64,000 bases of DNA from Chrysomallon squamiferum (GCA_012295275.1 CM022672.1:12449904-12513903); one strand, 5' to 3'. Counted from the first letter of the stretch, positions 1-13,944 are shown. Numbers and translations: made by a program. The notes: a model not told the origin generated them from the sequence alone.

Positions 1-29
1 TATATTTTAACGATTACTTATAATTGCAG

Positions 30-1730
30 TTCAATCTAATGGGTATCCAGAATATCCCAAACAGAAACAGGATCAGGCAGTGCAGGTGGCCAAAAAGACA
101 TGTGGAAATTCAGAATGGGTCACGCTGAATGTTGGAGGAACTTTGTTCACTACAACCAGGTTTGTTATTATATACTGAAATAAATGTTTCATGCAAATGA
201 ATTGCATCATAATTTTGCTAATTTTGGAATACAGCATGAACTAAACATTTTATTTTGTTTCATTTAATCATTACCAAAAATTATCTTTTCATAGTTCGGG
301 AAAGACAGTTGTGTTAAGATAATGAAAATGTAAAATACCAATGGTCACATTTACTAAAACAGTTTTGAAATTTTGAATTACAGTTTAGAATTTCATTTTA
401 TTTCAGAGGCACGTTGACAAGTACAGATCCTGATAGTATGTTAGCAAGGATGTTCTCAAGTGATAATGGTATGCATAACATACAATTTTAATCAAATATC
501 ATTAATATCTCTCTATACTTTGTACCATTCATGAAGTGTATTTTAAGAGCATTGTCTAATATTGTTTACAATAAACTACTTTACTAAATTATGGTTTTTA
601 TTCTCTATTAATCATATTTTGTTATATCAGAACATATATTTGTGAATCACTGTATGACGTATATCAAGTTATGCTATGTTTCACATTGTTAATTAAAATG
701 GTTCCTGCTTGCAGAATGTGTATGGAGCAGTAGTGTTGATAACAATGGAGCATATTTAATAGATCGCAGTCCACGGTATTTTGAACCCATTCTGAACTAC
801 CTTAGACATGGACGCCTCATTCTGGACAAAAATCTAAATCCAGAAGGTAAAATAATGTCAGATCATTGAATTAGCATAAAAATTATTAGTTTACATTGAT
901 ATATTTATAATGTATGTTCCTTACTGTTTGAATAAGATTTTTATTTTTATATAAACATTTGCTTGCAAACAAACACATACTCTGTGTGTGCTAAATGCCA
1001 TTAATCATTAGTCAGAAAGAACTGTTCTTTGACATATATAGTTCACTAAAATTCTTTTTATTGAATTAATTAAATCCAGAGCTCTGGCGTTTTGGGATGT
1101 AAATTATAAAATAAACTAATTAAGTGAAACAAAAATAGATTAGGAAACAGAGTTAAAAATTAAATTACTTGTGATTTTGTATTTTTGGACTCTTTAAAAA
1201 CAGTTATTTTGTTTTCAGGTGTGTTGGAAGAGGCTAAGTTCTTTGGGTTAACATCAATTATTGATGATTTAGAAGAAATGATCGAAGTGAGATTAATTAC
1301 AAATTCTGAATATTTTAGAGATGGAATTATAAGTTAATAGCATTTGAATATTACTTTTTAATGTTTTATTTTTGCATTAAATAAATAAGTACCATTTGTG
1401 AGATAAACCCACACTTTGTTATGTTTAAAAATTGAATATATAATTTTTAACAATTTATAATTCTCAGATATATTTTGCAAAATTTCTTTTTCTTTTCTTT
1501 ATTCACATCATCTAATATAAATGTTTATAATTTCACGACACAGAACAACCAGCCTGCTGATGACAACACTGCAATAACAAGAAGAGAACTTGTGCTTCGA
1601 CTTCTGAGTACACCCACAACATCTGAACTTAGATGTCAGGTTTGTTAACCAAATTTTATTTGAAATGTAGTCCAAAATTATTCAGATTCATTTTTGTATA
1701 AACTGGTTATTCTAAAACTCTTCATTAATT

Positions 1731-1774
<44 letters not shown>

Positions 1775-3434
1775 ATATTTACTAAATCCCATCTGAAATT
1801 GATTTTCTATTTTTAAAAGATGGTCACTTAAGGGAAAATGAACTCTTAGAAATGTAAACTCTTCTCTTATCAGCCTTATGCTTGTACATCTAAAAAATTA
1901 GGATAATGAAAAAGGATATAATATAATATTTCAAGTTCATTAATAGTTTATTTTTGAAACATTATTCTAGCTACAGCAGTACTATTCCAAATAGTTCTCA
2001 GTTTTGTATATTTGTTACTATTATTCTTACTGTTTATTTCTTCTTTTTTTTATTATTCATTTTTTTTTTTTTTTTTTTTTAAATACAGGGGGTAAACTTT
2101 GCTGGAGCAGACCTTTCAAAGCTGGATTTACGTTTTATAAATTTTAAATATTCCAATATGAGAAATGCAGATCTGACAGGAGCTAATCTTTCAAACTGTA
2201 ACTTTGAAAGAGCTGATCTTACAAAAGCCAAGATCAATGTAAGTTTTAATTTGCATAACATTAAGAAAATTTCCATAGCTTGTAAAAATGTATAACAAAA
2301 ATATTATGTTTTTATCTATACCATTACTGTAGTAATTAAATTTTAAATCACAGTAAATCTATTTCACCTTAATTTTAAGATAACAAGAGATGAAATGCCC
2401 TTTTATATAATTAATTTGTTTAACAGTTTTGATAAAATATGACAATAAAAATTTTATTTTTTATAATGCTGGTAATTTATTTTAAATTGCAGTCTGCAAA
2501 TTTGCAGTCAGTGAAGATGCTTTGTGCAATATTAGAACATGCTTCTCTGAAAGGGTGTAATTTTGAAGATCCTGCTGGAAGTAGGGCAAATATGGAAGGT
2601 TAGTTGTATTATTATTATTTTATTGCATTTGAGTTTAAAAAATATTGTTGAGATTACATTCTAATTATGTTGATAAAAGTTTAAATTAGGGAAAAGTGTT
2701 AAGTAAAGTTTTTTCGTTTTTCTTATTCAGATTCTTGCCTATAGTTGAACTCTAAGCTGTAATTTACTGAAGAACCTATATTCTTGTTACAGTAATAAAG
2801 GAAATAAAATTTAATATTGTCAATAAATAAATGGCAAAATTATTCATAAAATTTATAAAGCTGTTTTTAAGAGCACATAGATTTATACAAATTGTCTATT
2901 TTGAAGGTGCCATTATGAAGAATGTGGACCTTGAAGGCAGTCACATGGCAGGGGTTAATCTGAGAGTAGCAAATCTGAAAAATGCAAATCTTCAGAACTG
3001 TGCTTTGAGGGGTGCTGATTTGGCTGGTGCTGACCTTGAAGTGAGATTTATAAATATTATATGTGATAAACACTATCAGATAAAGAAATGGATTGAAATA
3101 TTGGTACAGGATTAAAAAAGGAGAAACTAATTAGTATATCTGCATTGCTTTGATTTTTTCATTTATGCTAGTTTCAAAAGAAAAGAATATTTCTATCTAT
3201 TTATTAAAAACATCTAATTTGACAAAACATTTATATCATCAGATAATTATTATTAGATCTCTTATATAGTCCATATCAGATTTAAATAACAGTTTTATAT
3301 ATTTTAAATTATTTCAGAATTGTGATTTATCTGGCTGTGATTTGCAAGAAGCCAATTTAAGAGGTGCCAACCTTAAAGGTGCTGCATTTGAATTGATAGT
3401 GAATCCCCTACACATGGCTCAGACTGTCAGATGA
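30..3434 (+). CDS. KCTD9: KCTD9-like BTB/pentapeptide-repeat protein (5' partial)
   Basis: Nine exons join in phase: 30-159, 407-468, 715-846, 1219-1286, 1544-1639, 2089-2238, 2493-2598, 2907-3040, 3318-3434 (TGA 3432-3434). They give the last 330 residues; the first coding exons lie left of the window. The first exons encode a BTB/POZ (T1-like) domain, with [10 protein letters not shown] and [19 protein letters not shown]. From exon 6 onward there are pentapeptide repeats of the A(D/N)Lxx type ([20 protein letters not shown]), which form a right-handed quadrilateral beta helix. The end, PLHMAQTVR, is the characteristic KCTD9 C-terminus. Family knowledge: KCTD9 is a proposed Cullin-3 substrate adaptor and lacks the ion-channel role its domain name suggests. 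The acceptor of exon 8 (TTTTGAAG at 2906) has a poor pyrimidine tract, but the frame and the family match require it. The gene converges with CUTC. Confidence 0.95.
1743..1772. repeat. poly(A) tract in KCTD9 intron 5
   Basis: An uninterrupted run of about 30 A. A poly(T) run at about 2061-2080 sits in the same intron just before the exon 6 acceptor and serves as its pyrimidine tract. Confidence 0.9.
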
Positions 3435-5351
3435 CATAGGGATGTGGCCCTCGAGTCACTTTTACTTTGAAGATCAACATTTCGACAGTCTGTGTTATTA
3501 TTATGACTGCATATTGTTTGATTGAACTTGAGGGCATTACCAGATGATCAGCTTAATTTATAACCAGTGAGGAAATGATAAGCAATATCATACGTATTAT
3601 ACAAAAACAAATTTGTTATATTTACAGCTGCACTGTGTTGTATGTAAGCTCCAAATAATGCTAAAATGGCCAGAAGTAAATATACAAGATTGTGAAATGC
3701 CATTATAATTTACTATGGATGTTCTGAGCAACGAAATTAGATATATATTTTGTGCTTTTGATATGATGCCTTTATTTGACAGACCATGCTGTTGGTATAT
3801 TAGTTTATATGTATAATTACAACATTCAGAATGAATGTGATAATGTGAACTTTTGTGATAATTTGCAAGGCATTTTAAAATTATACAAGTGTTACTTTGT
3901 TATTTTCATAAAAGTGTGAAATCAGAAAACTGTTTACCAAATATTTGTTACTGATTTCAATAAACATGATTATGAAAAAGATACTTCTGGATCATCTTAG
4001 TAGAATCTCATCAAGGAAATCTTTACCTCATGTTAAATAAAAAGTTAAATGCTGTTTTACTGCCACTTAAAATTAAAAATATAGTGGGTTGTTTTTACTT
4101 AGATTATGTTAATTTATTTATATGGATGTTTGTTCATAGTTTTTTAATACATGGAGTAATCTTAATAATTTGAACACAAGATTGTCTGTTTAAATAAAAT
4201 AGTTATTATGCTGTATGTAATAAGTATATCTGTATAAAAAAAAATAAGAATAAATAAAAAAATAAAATAAAAAATCCTGCTCCTTATTCAGATCACATCA
4301 CTGGAAAACAAAAACAGCATAATCCTCAAAAATATATAATTATTATGCAGATTTTTATTCATACATTTCACAATTTGGAATGAGCTATTTGAATTGATAA
4401 TACTGAAATAGAAGACTTTGAGATTCACAAGTTACAGAAGTAGTAGCTAGTTTATTTTCAAGATATCCAATATACAGAAATTTATTTATTGATAATATTA
4501 ATAAAATGATTTTTTTTTTGTAGGAAAGTTTTATGGCTTTTGTTTTTGTTTTGATATTTATTTTTCTTTCCTGTATCATAGAAATTAATGACTTGCACAA
4601 ACAGAACAAATCAAGACATATATTAACAAAAAGGTCCATTCCCACTGATATTATTTCACAACCAAATATGTAGATGTATATTAGGTTCTGAAATAATATC
4701 AGTGATAACATTTTAGTTTTGTTCAACAAGTAATTTCATTTCACTATAATATTTTTGTGGTAAATTTGTTCTAATTATATTTCACTGGTATTATACTTTG
4801 GATGTAAAGTCAGCTTGTTATATGTACATTATATACATTTCAAATTCATAATATTTAGAATCAAGAAGCTCACTTGGATAATTATGTTTAAATCATTACT
4901 GCTTTAGCCATATTCATTCCAGCTTACTCAGGGTTTGTTTTCCAAAACAGCATGCAGAAAGTGACAAAATGTCTGTAATATTTTTTATGGTATTAGAAAT
5001 ACCTTTGTATTTTGTTGGCAGAACTACATACAGGAGCAATTACACACACGTACATGTATTTATTTCATTATGAACAACAAACCTTTGAAATACATGGTAA
5101 AATTAATCACCCTTTTATTTTGTTTATAGTATCAAAATAACTAGATTCTTTTTTTCTGCACTGCTTCTAAAAATTATTTACTCAAACAATTGATTCAACA
5201 GTCATAGTATTATACTTGTATTAACAAGTTTGTTTTTTCATTTTTAAATTAGATTAGGTCTGCACCAGCATATTATTGTTTCTTATTTGTTTGATTTAGG
5301 TGGTTTTATAATAATTATGTAATGTATTATTGTAAAATTTATGAAAATAAA
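3435..5351 (+). terminator. KCTD9 3' UTR with several poly(A) signals
   Basis: No coding signal follows the KCTD9 stop. AATAAA hexamers lie at 3959-3964, 4193-4198 and 5346-5351, among others in the A-rich stretch 4225-4275, so the 3' end could be short or long. The reading frame at 4385-4729 on the minus strand has no family resemblance and is taken as chance. Confidence 0.5.
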
Positions 5352-5536
5352 ATGGCACTGGTTTTGTCCAGACTTAATGCACTATTGTTTTGCATATTAT
5401 AATCACAGCATTAAAAATGAAAACACGGTCATCTGTCAATGATGTCTGTATTTGTCGGTTTTATATTTGGGGAAAAAACATTTCTACTTCAAATAACTTT
5501 TCATAGCTTTTTCTTTTTAAATTTACTGTGATTTCT

Positions 5537-5542
5537 TTTATT
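5537..5542 (-). terminator. candidate poly(A) signal of CUTC
   Basis: TTTATT on the plus strand reads AATAAA on the minus strand, about 100 bp beyond the CUTC stop. It lies within 190 bp of the last KCTD9 signal, so the two transcripts may end close together or overlap. Confidence 0.4.
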
Positions 5543-5644
5543 TTATTTTATAATGTTTTTATTATTTTTTTTTTTTTTTATAAAACTTGATATAAAAAAA
5601 ATACACTTTGAATAAAATATATTTTATATAATAATCAAAAACAA

Positions 5645-8600
5645 CTAATTGGACATCCAGATATGTGAAGCTAGTTCCACAAGACAGTTCACTCTGTTTG
5701 AATCTGTTATTTTTAATTCATATTCTGGAGTACCTATTTTTGATCCCATTGAAATTCCTGTTTTTCTGAACTTCATTTTTGAAGCCTGGCTACTCTGAGC
5801 TGAACCATGGAATTCTCTGGCTCCTGTAATTTGTAGAATTCGGTCTAAATTTCTTTCATGAATACCTCCACCTAAATAAAAGAAAAAAGATTTTCAATGG
5901 AATACTTACTTATCTTCTTATTTTTTCCATCATTTGTATTATTATTTTTTTTTTTTTAAATGTTTTTATACAGGTGTTTAATGTTAATAAAAATACACTT
6001 AAAATATTTTTTGAAAAACAGAAACATCAAGAGTGCGTATTTATATTAAGAAAATTATTATAAAATACTCACCAGGCATAATTACAATTTTTCCTGCAGC
6101 CTGTTGAAAAGAATATTTTTCAGAATCAAGAATTTTTTATTCATTCCATATTGCAAGAACATTAACTATGAAATACATATAAAAGGTTTTTTTCACAACA
6201 TTTCAAGCATTTAATTCAGTGTCAAAGTCCTTATACAAAAATACATACAAATGACACACACAAATGAAATATTTCTTAAGCTTTATGTTTCACATATTTT
6301 CAAAAATAAAAATATGTAATTAGAAACAATCTAGATGGCACAATTTTTTAGGGCAAAATACAAATAAAAATGAACTGACATTTTAAAAGTAACTGTTCAA
6401 CAATAAAGTGTAGGTTTACCATTTCCACCATTTTTTTAATGACATGAGCTCCTTCAAGGGCAGATGACTCTCCACCACTTGTCAAAACTCTTTCAAAACC
6501 CAAGTCTATTATTGTTTGTAATGCACTAAGGATATTGCTGGTCATGTCTATTGCTATAAGAAATTAATGAAAACAGTCAGTAAATCAAACTACCTGTTAT
6601 TCATTACATAATTAATACTGTTACATTGAAACTTCAATAATATTATCATTTACACAATCATTTTCTAGTAAGATTAGGTGAACAGAAACAAAAATCAGTT
6701 GTGAAAAATAATTTTAAAAATTAACATTTACCTCTGTGAAATGTAGCTGGAAGTGGTCGAATTATGCCTGAAAGGAAAGAAGAATGTATTTAATAATACA
6801 TAAAATACATTTGAAATATATTCCTTAATGGTATCATCATATAATTTAGTATAAATCAGTGAATATTTTTATCAGTGTTGTGTTGTAAATTATTGAAGAT
6901 ACACCATTCTAAAATGTTTCATATGATAAATTAATGTGCTTGTTTGTCAAATTTTAGTAGCATCTCTAATCTATATTTTGAAAGCACAATATTTCATTAG
7001 AAATGAAAGAAGAAACCCACTGATATTCCAAAGAATAATCACATTAACTAAATGAGATAAATAATAATTCTGAAACTACCACAGTTTACTAGTACAGTAA
7101 TAATTTGGTAAATGAAGACAAGGGATAAATACAACAGATTTTCATCTGAATTGAAAAGACACAATAAAATAACCAACATATATATATGTAAGTATATGTC
7201 AAAACACACACATAATATTGTGTAAACCATTACTTTCTAAATGTTCTGGATTATATAAATGGACAGTCAACCTATAACACAAATGATACCTACTCAACAT
7301 TTCAACTGTTGCCTCTTCATTCACTGATCCATCACTGAAATTTCAAAAGGTGCCATGTTTATTTAAAATTCAGATTTATTAGTGACAACATATACTCTTC
7401 CCTAGTGGAACAACCTAATGCACTGAGAATAAAAATTTAATTTAATAAAAACCTCCATTCAGACAAATTGCATAATTTTACCTGTCTGAAGCATATTTAC
7501 TCCAGTATTTCAAAACCGTTGAACGTAAAATTATAATAATTAGTGGATGTTATATTTAATGGATACCATGTAATGGAGAAACGATACTTGCTCATGCAAG
7601 ATGCCAAACACAAAACCATCTGCCCCTGCCTTTTTTATTGCTGCAATGTCCTCTTTCATTATCTGCAGTTCTGTTTCATTGTAGCAAAAATCCCCACCAC
7701 GGGGTCGGATCATCACAAACACAGGAATCTTAATATGCTGTTTGATTACCAACAGTGTACCTGGTGTTATTTCCAAAATAAATAAATAAATAAAATATTT
7801 TTATTGTTTGAAAAATTAGCAAGGCTATGAATTTTGACAATAATGAGGAAAGAAACAAACAGAACATTTATGATTATAGTGTTTTAAATTAGTTACAGGT
7901 GTAACAGAAGAGACTATTGCTTTAAAGTGTTATATATCTTTAAGTATCTCTCATATGTGAATACACTTTCAAGGTTTGCACTGTTCTAAATCAAAAACAA
8001 TATGCAATTTCACTACTAAATAGTCAATAATGATTATACATTTTACAGTTTCAGTAATATACCTACAGATTTGTAGAATGTACAATTTTTCCTTGACTTC
8101 AGTAATAAATATTTAGCTTAATATATATATATATATAAGTTCCTAAACAAAAAATTGAAATGAATGAAATTAAATATAAGTTAATTATTGGATTTATTTA
8201 CCGATACTAGGAGTAGTACCACCTTCCAAAAGATTAGCACACAATTCAAGCCTTTTTGCACCTGTAAAATAAATAAACTTTACAAGAACAAATAAGTTAC
8301 AGAAATAAAATTGAATAATTAAAAAAAATTAATAATAATAATTTTTCTTGAAGTAAATTAATTAATTCATATAATTAAGCTTTCTGGAATATTTAATGCA
8401 GATACAAATTATTGTTACATAACCTTATGAATAAAAGCAGATATTGATAAATTAGCAAAGCATATTAATTCAGACAAAAAAGCAGTGCATTATTAAAATA
8501 TAATAGAGAATCACTAACACGCTAGAAATCGTTCAGTTGTTTCATTTTTCTGTTTATTTAAGATTAATTAATTCCTTTTGGTTTTAATAAGACAGTTTAA

Positions 8601-8666
8601 TAATAATAATAACAATAATAATAATTGATGATGATGATGATTATTATTATTATTATTATTAAAAAA

Positions 8667-8712
<46 letters not shown>

Positions 8713-8917
8713 TAGCATAATGTAGTAGACTAGTAGTAGTTTGTTTTATCCACTGATTATAATTATTATCAGCTTCTGAAATGAAACAGAAAAAATAATA
8801 CATTATTTTTATTTATTTATTTATTTATTTTTTATTTTTTTAAATTTTTGGGGAAATTCATTAACCTCCATTTTCAGCATTGCTAGCCGATTCCACAGAA
8901 TCCACGCAGACTTCCAT
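5645..8917 (-). CDS. CUTC: CutC copper homeostasis protein homolog
   Basis: Eight exons in coding order: 8866-8917, 8202-8261, 7592-7760, 7294-7334, 6732-6767, 6420-6553, 6073-6100, 5645-5871, giving 248 aa. The start MEVCVDSVESASNAENGG is the usual CutC N-terminus. Other family signatures are GGTTPSIG, IPVFVMIRPRGGDF, PATFHRAIDM, LTSGGESSALEG, IVIMPGGGI and a C-terminal EFHGSAQS block, in the order expected for the CutC TIM barrel. Family knowledge: CutC proteins are copper-binding and linked to copper homeostasis, but their exact activity is unsettled. The intron after exon 3 needs a GC donor (GCAAGT, 7591-7586) to keep frame. The exon 4 donor is GTAGGT rather than the GTATCA four bases further on, because only the former keeps frame. 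COX15 lies head to head, 177 bp away. Confidence 0.94.
8598..8845. repeat. AAT/ATT and ATTT microsatellites in CUTC intron 1
   Basis: AAT/ATT trinucleotides run from about 8598 to 8710 with a short AT(G) interruption, and an ATTT-rich block covers about 8805-8845. The long isoleucine/tyrosine reading frame over this stretch is repeat translation. Confidence 0.9.
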
Positions 8918-9094
8918 TCCGTTTTGAGTTTTGCACGTGCCTCTGTTTGCGGAAGTTGTTTATTCGACAAACGTGTCATGCGCACTGGTTCCTGAAGAGG
9001 GAATTCGTATGTAGCGTTTTGGAACGTGACTTGTGCCTACTGTAAAATATATTAATTCTGAGTTCTTTTTGAGAATTGCCACAGAGTGATTATA
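8918..9094. promoter_or_regulatory. shared bidirectional promoter of CUTC and COX15
   Basis: The 177 bp between the two start codons is noticeably richer in G+C and CpG than its surroundings. It holds a palindromic E-box CACGTG (8934-8939), an ETS-type CGGAAGT (8950-8956) and a TGCGCA half-site (8979-8984). ETS (NRF-2/GABP) and NRF-1 type sites are known in vertebrate promoters of respiratory-chain genes. That they work here is inference. There is too little room for two independent core promoters plus UTRs. Confidence 0.75.
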
Positions 9095-12000
9095 ATGCTT
9101 TCAAGCATAGGAATCCTTCGATCGTCGCTTTTTAGGAGCACTGTGAACGTAGGACGTTCTTTTCAGCAAGTACCGCGGTTTTTTGATCAGGTAAATCCAT
9201 GGATTTTGGATACTTCGGTGTTTCAAATTCACTGTAAATTACTTTTCAAACTAAATTATCACCTTTATTTCATAGTGCATTATTTGGACACATGCACTTT
9301 TTGGAAATAATAATAAAAAAAAATTCGGTATTAAAATAGTCACTGTTGTCACACTTCAAATACTAAATTCGACCTAATTAATGTGTATATTACTATATCA
9401 TTTATATGTACTTGTTTGTCGAGATTTCTGGCATTCGTTTGTTATGATTTGATACACATTCATGATTTATTATGTTTAAAAGTTGGTTTGAATCTGTTCA
9501 AAGTTATCGTATGTTTAAATAATAATTCTAATTTTATTTTTATGTAATGTCACAGTTTGCCTTTGACAGATTGCATCACATTCTTTGTATCCTCAAACAG
9601 TGACATGGGCATAGCGCCGGGTTGTTGGTACGAAGAATTAGCCAAAATATATTTAGTTATTTCGTGCACATAAAAAAGAATGACAAGCCTGCAATCAGTA
9701 GAATCTGCTGTGGTTCTGTTTTTAACTAATATTGTAATAATAATAATAATTTAAGAAAACTACAATAGTAGTAATAACAAAACCAACCAAAAAGTGGGGA
9801 ATCAGATTATTGTTGGTTGCATAGTTTAATTGCAACGCTTCATAATACAATATCTTGACTAATTCTGTTACAGTTACAACCAGATGTAGCGCTGATCAGT
9901 TTATAATAAGATATAATCTTCTTTTTCTTATTTCCTATCACTGTTCTTGTCCCACAGTTTTCACAATACATCTGGTACCTGGTTTCTTTCTGTGTGGGGT
10001 TGTACATTAGATCCCTTGCTCCTAAAAGATAACGGTATACTACAGTATGCATCTCATTAAGAATTCTTTTTTTATATGACTGACTCTCAGTAATTGCAGA
10101 TATCAATATCTGAGGTTTTGTTTTAACTCAAGGGAGATAAGTCAATACTTCCTTAAGTCGGAAACAAAACAGGTATTTTATCAGTGACTGTCGTCAGAAA
10201 TGATGATGGGAGAAGGAAAATAAATAGTTGTTTTAACCAGATGAAGAGAGAATTTTATATTTGTAGCAAAATAAATAAAAAATTTTAAAATCCAAAAAAA
10301 AAAAAAAAAAATGTTCTTCAAGAGATATTTATATCTAAACAACGAGATTACCAAAATGTAATAAAATAATGTATTTAATTAGCAGAAATAAATATTTATT
10401 AGTGATTTACATTAGCAAGATAATTTTACTAAGAAGTGTATGATAGGAACATAAGTAAAATATTTTACAGGTTCAGTGCCCAAAATGTCTTCGAATTCTT
10501 CCTCTTCAAGGCACAAGACAAATGAGCCAGACCATGTCAAAGCAAATGCAGCCTTCAAAATCTGTAAGAAATGTTTTTATTCTTCCTTTTAAAATAATGA
10601 ACCAAACATTTTATTATATTAGAGTTTAAACACTTACAGTTGTCATTATTATTTTTTTTTAATTTATTAATTTATAATTCACAGCACAATGTATTAAATT
10701 AAATGTGTTTGTTTTTAATGTTAGGAACTAATTTCTTTAAGTACAGTTACATTTTTAAAAGCAATATTCTACTAATTGGTAATTTTTAAAACAAAAAAGA
10801 AACATTTTTAATTCTTTTTTTCTTTTTAAATTTAAAATATACAGCATTGTTATCCATTTATTTTAGAAATTTCCCAGATTTAATTTGGTTAATGCAATTC
10901 AAAGGACAACAACACAAGCACAGTTTTCAGATATCAGTGCCCAGGCTCAGAAAATTGTTGGAATATGGCTTTTGGGGTGTGCTGGGATGTGCTTTGGTGC
11001 TGTTGTTCTTGGAGGGGTAACCAGGTAATACAGGTCTTTGTTCTGATATCTTCCAAATAATATCAGTTTTTAAATTTATTTTAGTATATTCTGAAATAAG
11101 TAAAAATACATCTGTTTGTGTAATTTTATAAAGTATTCACATTTGTTTAATGTCTTATTAACAAAGTGCAGTGAATTTATATATATATATATATACATGG
11201 CATATTTTATTCATATCCAAATTAAAATCACAATACTAAACTGAATGGCCTCGGTAGTCAATTCGACTGTATGTGTGGTAATAATAATTAATATATAGTT
11301 ATTCACATAAACGTTATTGAAAAGAATAACAAACTGTATGAAAACTGCTAAAATTTTATTAAGTATTTTCATCAAGTGATAATTTACAATGTTTGCATTT
11401 TCTCATATTAAACTGAATTTGTCTCTAGGATGTAATCCAGCTTAAATTAAATTACATCTGATATTGATATTTTCTCTGAGTGTGTTCGGTTTTTATGGAA
11501 ATTCATTTGCATCATAACTAATCTTCTTAGTATCTCAGATGGTTTATTTAGCTTACCCTGGCTCAGTAATCAGTAATACTTGGTAAGAAATGGATATGTA
11601 ACTTCATTTCTAACTGATGTTTAGTTATACTGTATCTTGTAGGTGACATTTGAAAATAAAATACTCCATAATTATCAAATCTTGTTTTATTCAGAATCTG
11701 TTAATGTAAAAAGAAATAAAATATAATTTATCAAGATCATCTCAATTTTGCATAAATTTGTTTGAATGTAAGCAGGTGTTTACTTGTTGCATGAACATTT
11801 TGTGTCCTGCTTGATATTTACAATTATTGTACCTAAAAGATTGATGTGTTTATTACTTTATATTCTTTGAAGTGCCAACCTAAAAACCAGGGATCCTCTG
11901 ACATTTATACCACTGAAGTTATAAATATATAATTTAAAAACAAACTTATGTGTTCATTGTTTTGTTACCATAATATTAGTATTTCAAACTGTTTTGTTCC

Positions 12001-13220
12001 TGTGACTTGCAAAACCTAGATCTAATGGTGTTGCAGTGATGTGAAAATTGATGCCGTGAATTTTTGTATTATGGGATTATCATGGTTATGACATTGTGTG
12101 CTTTCTTTTTTATATATATTTGACAGAGAATTATTTTATATTTTTTTGTTTCTATTTCATTTTTAGACTGACTGAATCAGGATTATCTATGGTTGACTGG
12201 CGGCTTGTCAAAGACATGAGGCTACCAAGAAATCAGAAAGAATGGGAAGAAGAATTTGAGAATTACAAAAAATTCCCAGAATACCAGTAGTAAGTTTTTG
12301 TTAGTAAATTTTCTAGTCTTTGTCTTCTTTACTGGACCTTGACAGACATTAATTAGTTAATGCCTGTGATTTTTAAATTATGAAATGAATTTTTTGTATT
12401 CAGCAATATATGTAAAAATTTGTCTTAAATCATAAACTTTAATTTCTTAATATTAATTAGTATTGTTTTAAAGGAAAACATGAATTTTGATGCATTCATT
12501 AATACAATATTAAATCATAATATATATTTTTCAGCTTTTCAGCTCAGAGAGAAGTGACTCTTTCAGATTTCAAGTTCATATATTTCATGGAATGGTTTCA
12601 TCGAATTTGGGGTCGAACAACTGGGGTTGTGTTTGCATTGCCTGCCATTTATTTTTGGAAAAAAGGATGGATTGCTCAACAGATGAAAAAGCGTGTTTTG
12701 ATATATGCAGCTCTGATTGGATTTCAAGTCAGTGGGTTTAGAACTTTACCAAAATGAAATAGTTTATATTCTGCTTTTCTTTCTGGATATTGTCATTTCT
12801 TTTTTTACATTTTTTTTCTTGTCAACTATCCCTTATTTGTAATGTATGTCTATCCAAAATTAACATATGCTGCATTTTACCAAAAAAAAAAAAAAAAAAA
12901 AAAAAAATTCAGTTTCAGTAATAAAATAGAATTCTACAGAAATATTTGAATTTGTAAACTAATGGGGATTTTTCTTTCATTTCTTATTTTAAAAAATTTT
13001 ATATTTTTTTATTTCAGGGATTTATGGGCTGGTACATGGTAAAAAGTGGGCTGAAACATGACATAGACATTCCAAGAGTGAGCCAGTATCGTCTTGCTGC
13101 ACATCTTGGTACAGCCATTTTTCTCTACAGCTTGTTCCTCTTTGCTGCTCTTGGACATTTGACTAAACCAGCCCTGGTATGAATTTAACTGAGATTTATA
13201 TTTTTATATTACAGCAACAT

Positions 13221-13252
<32 letters not shown>

Positions 13253-13895
13253 CTTTCTTTAAATACAACTTTGGGTTATAATTCTACAAATTCCAAAGAA
13301 TATATTTAGAATTATATCAGTTACCACCACTGATTTGTAGTTAATAACAATCTGAAAAGTTTTTTTATACTCTTGGTCTGAATGTGTGTAAAACAGCATT
13401 TTAGTAATTTCTTTTTCGTGTTAAATGTTTTGTCATTAAAATGGTAAGAATACTTACTTGTTTGAGAAAATATTTTAATAATTCTTCTTCATTCATTTTT
13501 TTATATTATCTACATAACAATTTTATTTTTGCAGCTTGCATCTACAAAACAGATAAGCCGTCTTAGAGGCATGGCTCATGGTGTACTTACAATGACAGTC
13601 GTCACAGCCATGTCAGGTGAGAACACACAATTTACTTGTGAGTCTCAAACAACAGATACATTTAGTAAAAACAGTAAACTTACTGTTTTACTTGGGATTT
13701 TGAAATCACTGTGTTCAGCTATTTTATTATTCTGCAGGTGCCTTTGTGGCTGGACTTGATGCTGGACTGACATACAACAGCTGGCCAAAGATGGCTGACA
13801 AATGGATCCCTGATGATCTCTGGGCTTTTGTACCAAAATGGAAAAACATATTTGAAAATCCAACCACAGTACAGTTTATCCACAGACATCTTGTG

Positions 13896-13944
<49 letters not shown>

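Noticed and set aside
2079-2276. Minus-strand frame with repeated RSAP/RSA segments
   Set aside because: Antisense shadow of the KCTD9 pentapeptide-repeat exon.
8597-8803. Long frame rich in Ile and Tyr
   Set aside because: Translation of an ATT microsatellite.
9840-10106. 88-aa minus-strand frame with a CxxC/CxC look inside COX15 intron 1
   Set aside because: No family resemblance, no splice partners, low-complexity lysine run; it lies wholly within an intron on the opposite strand.
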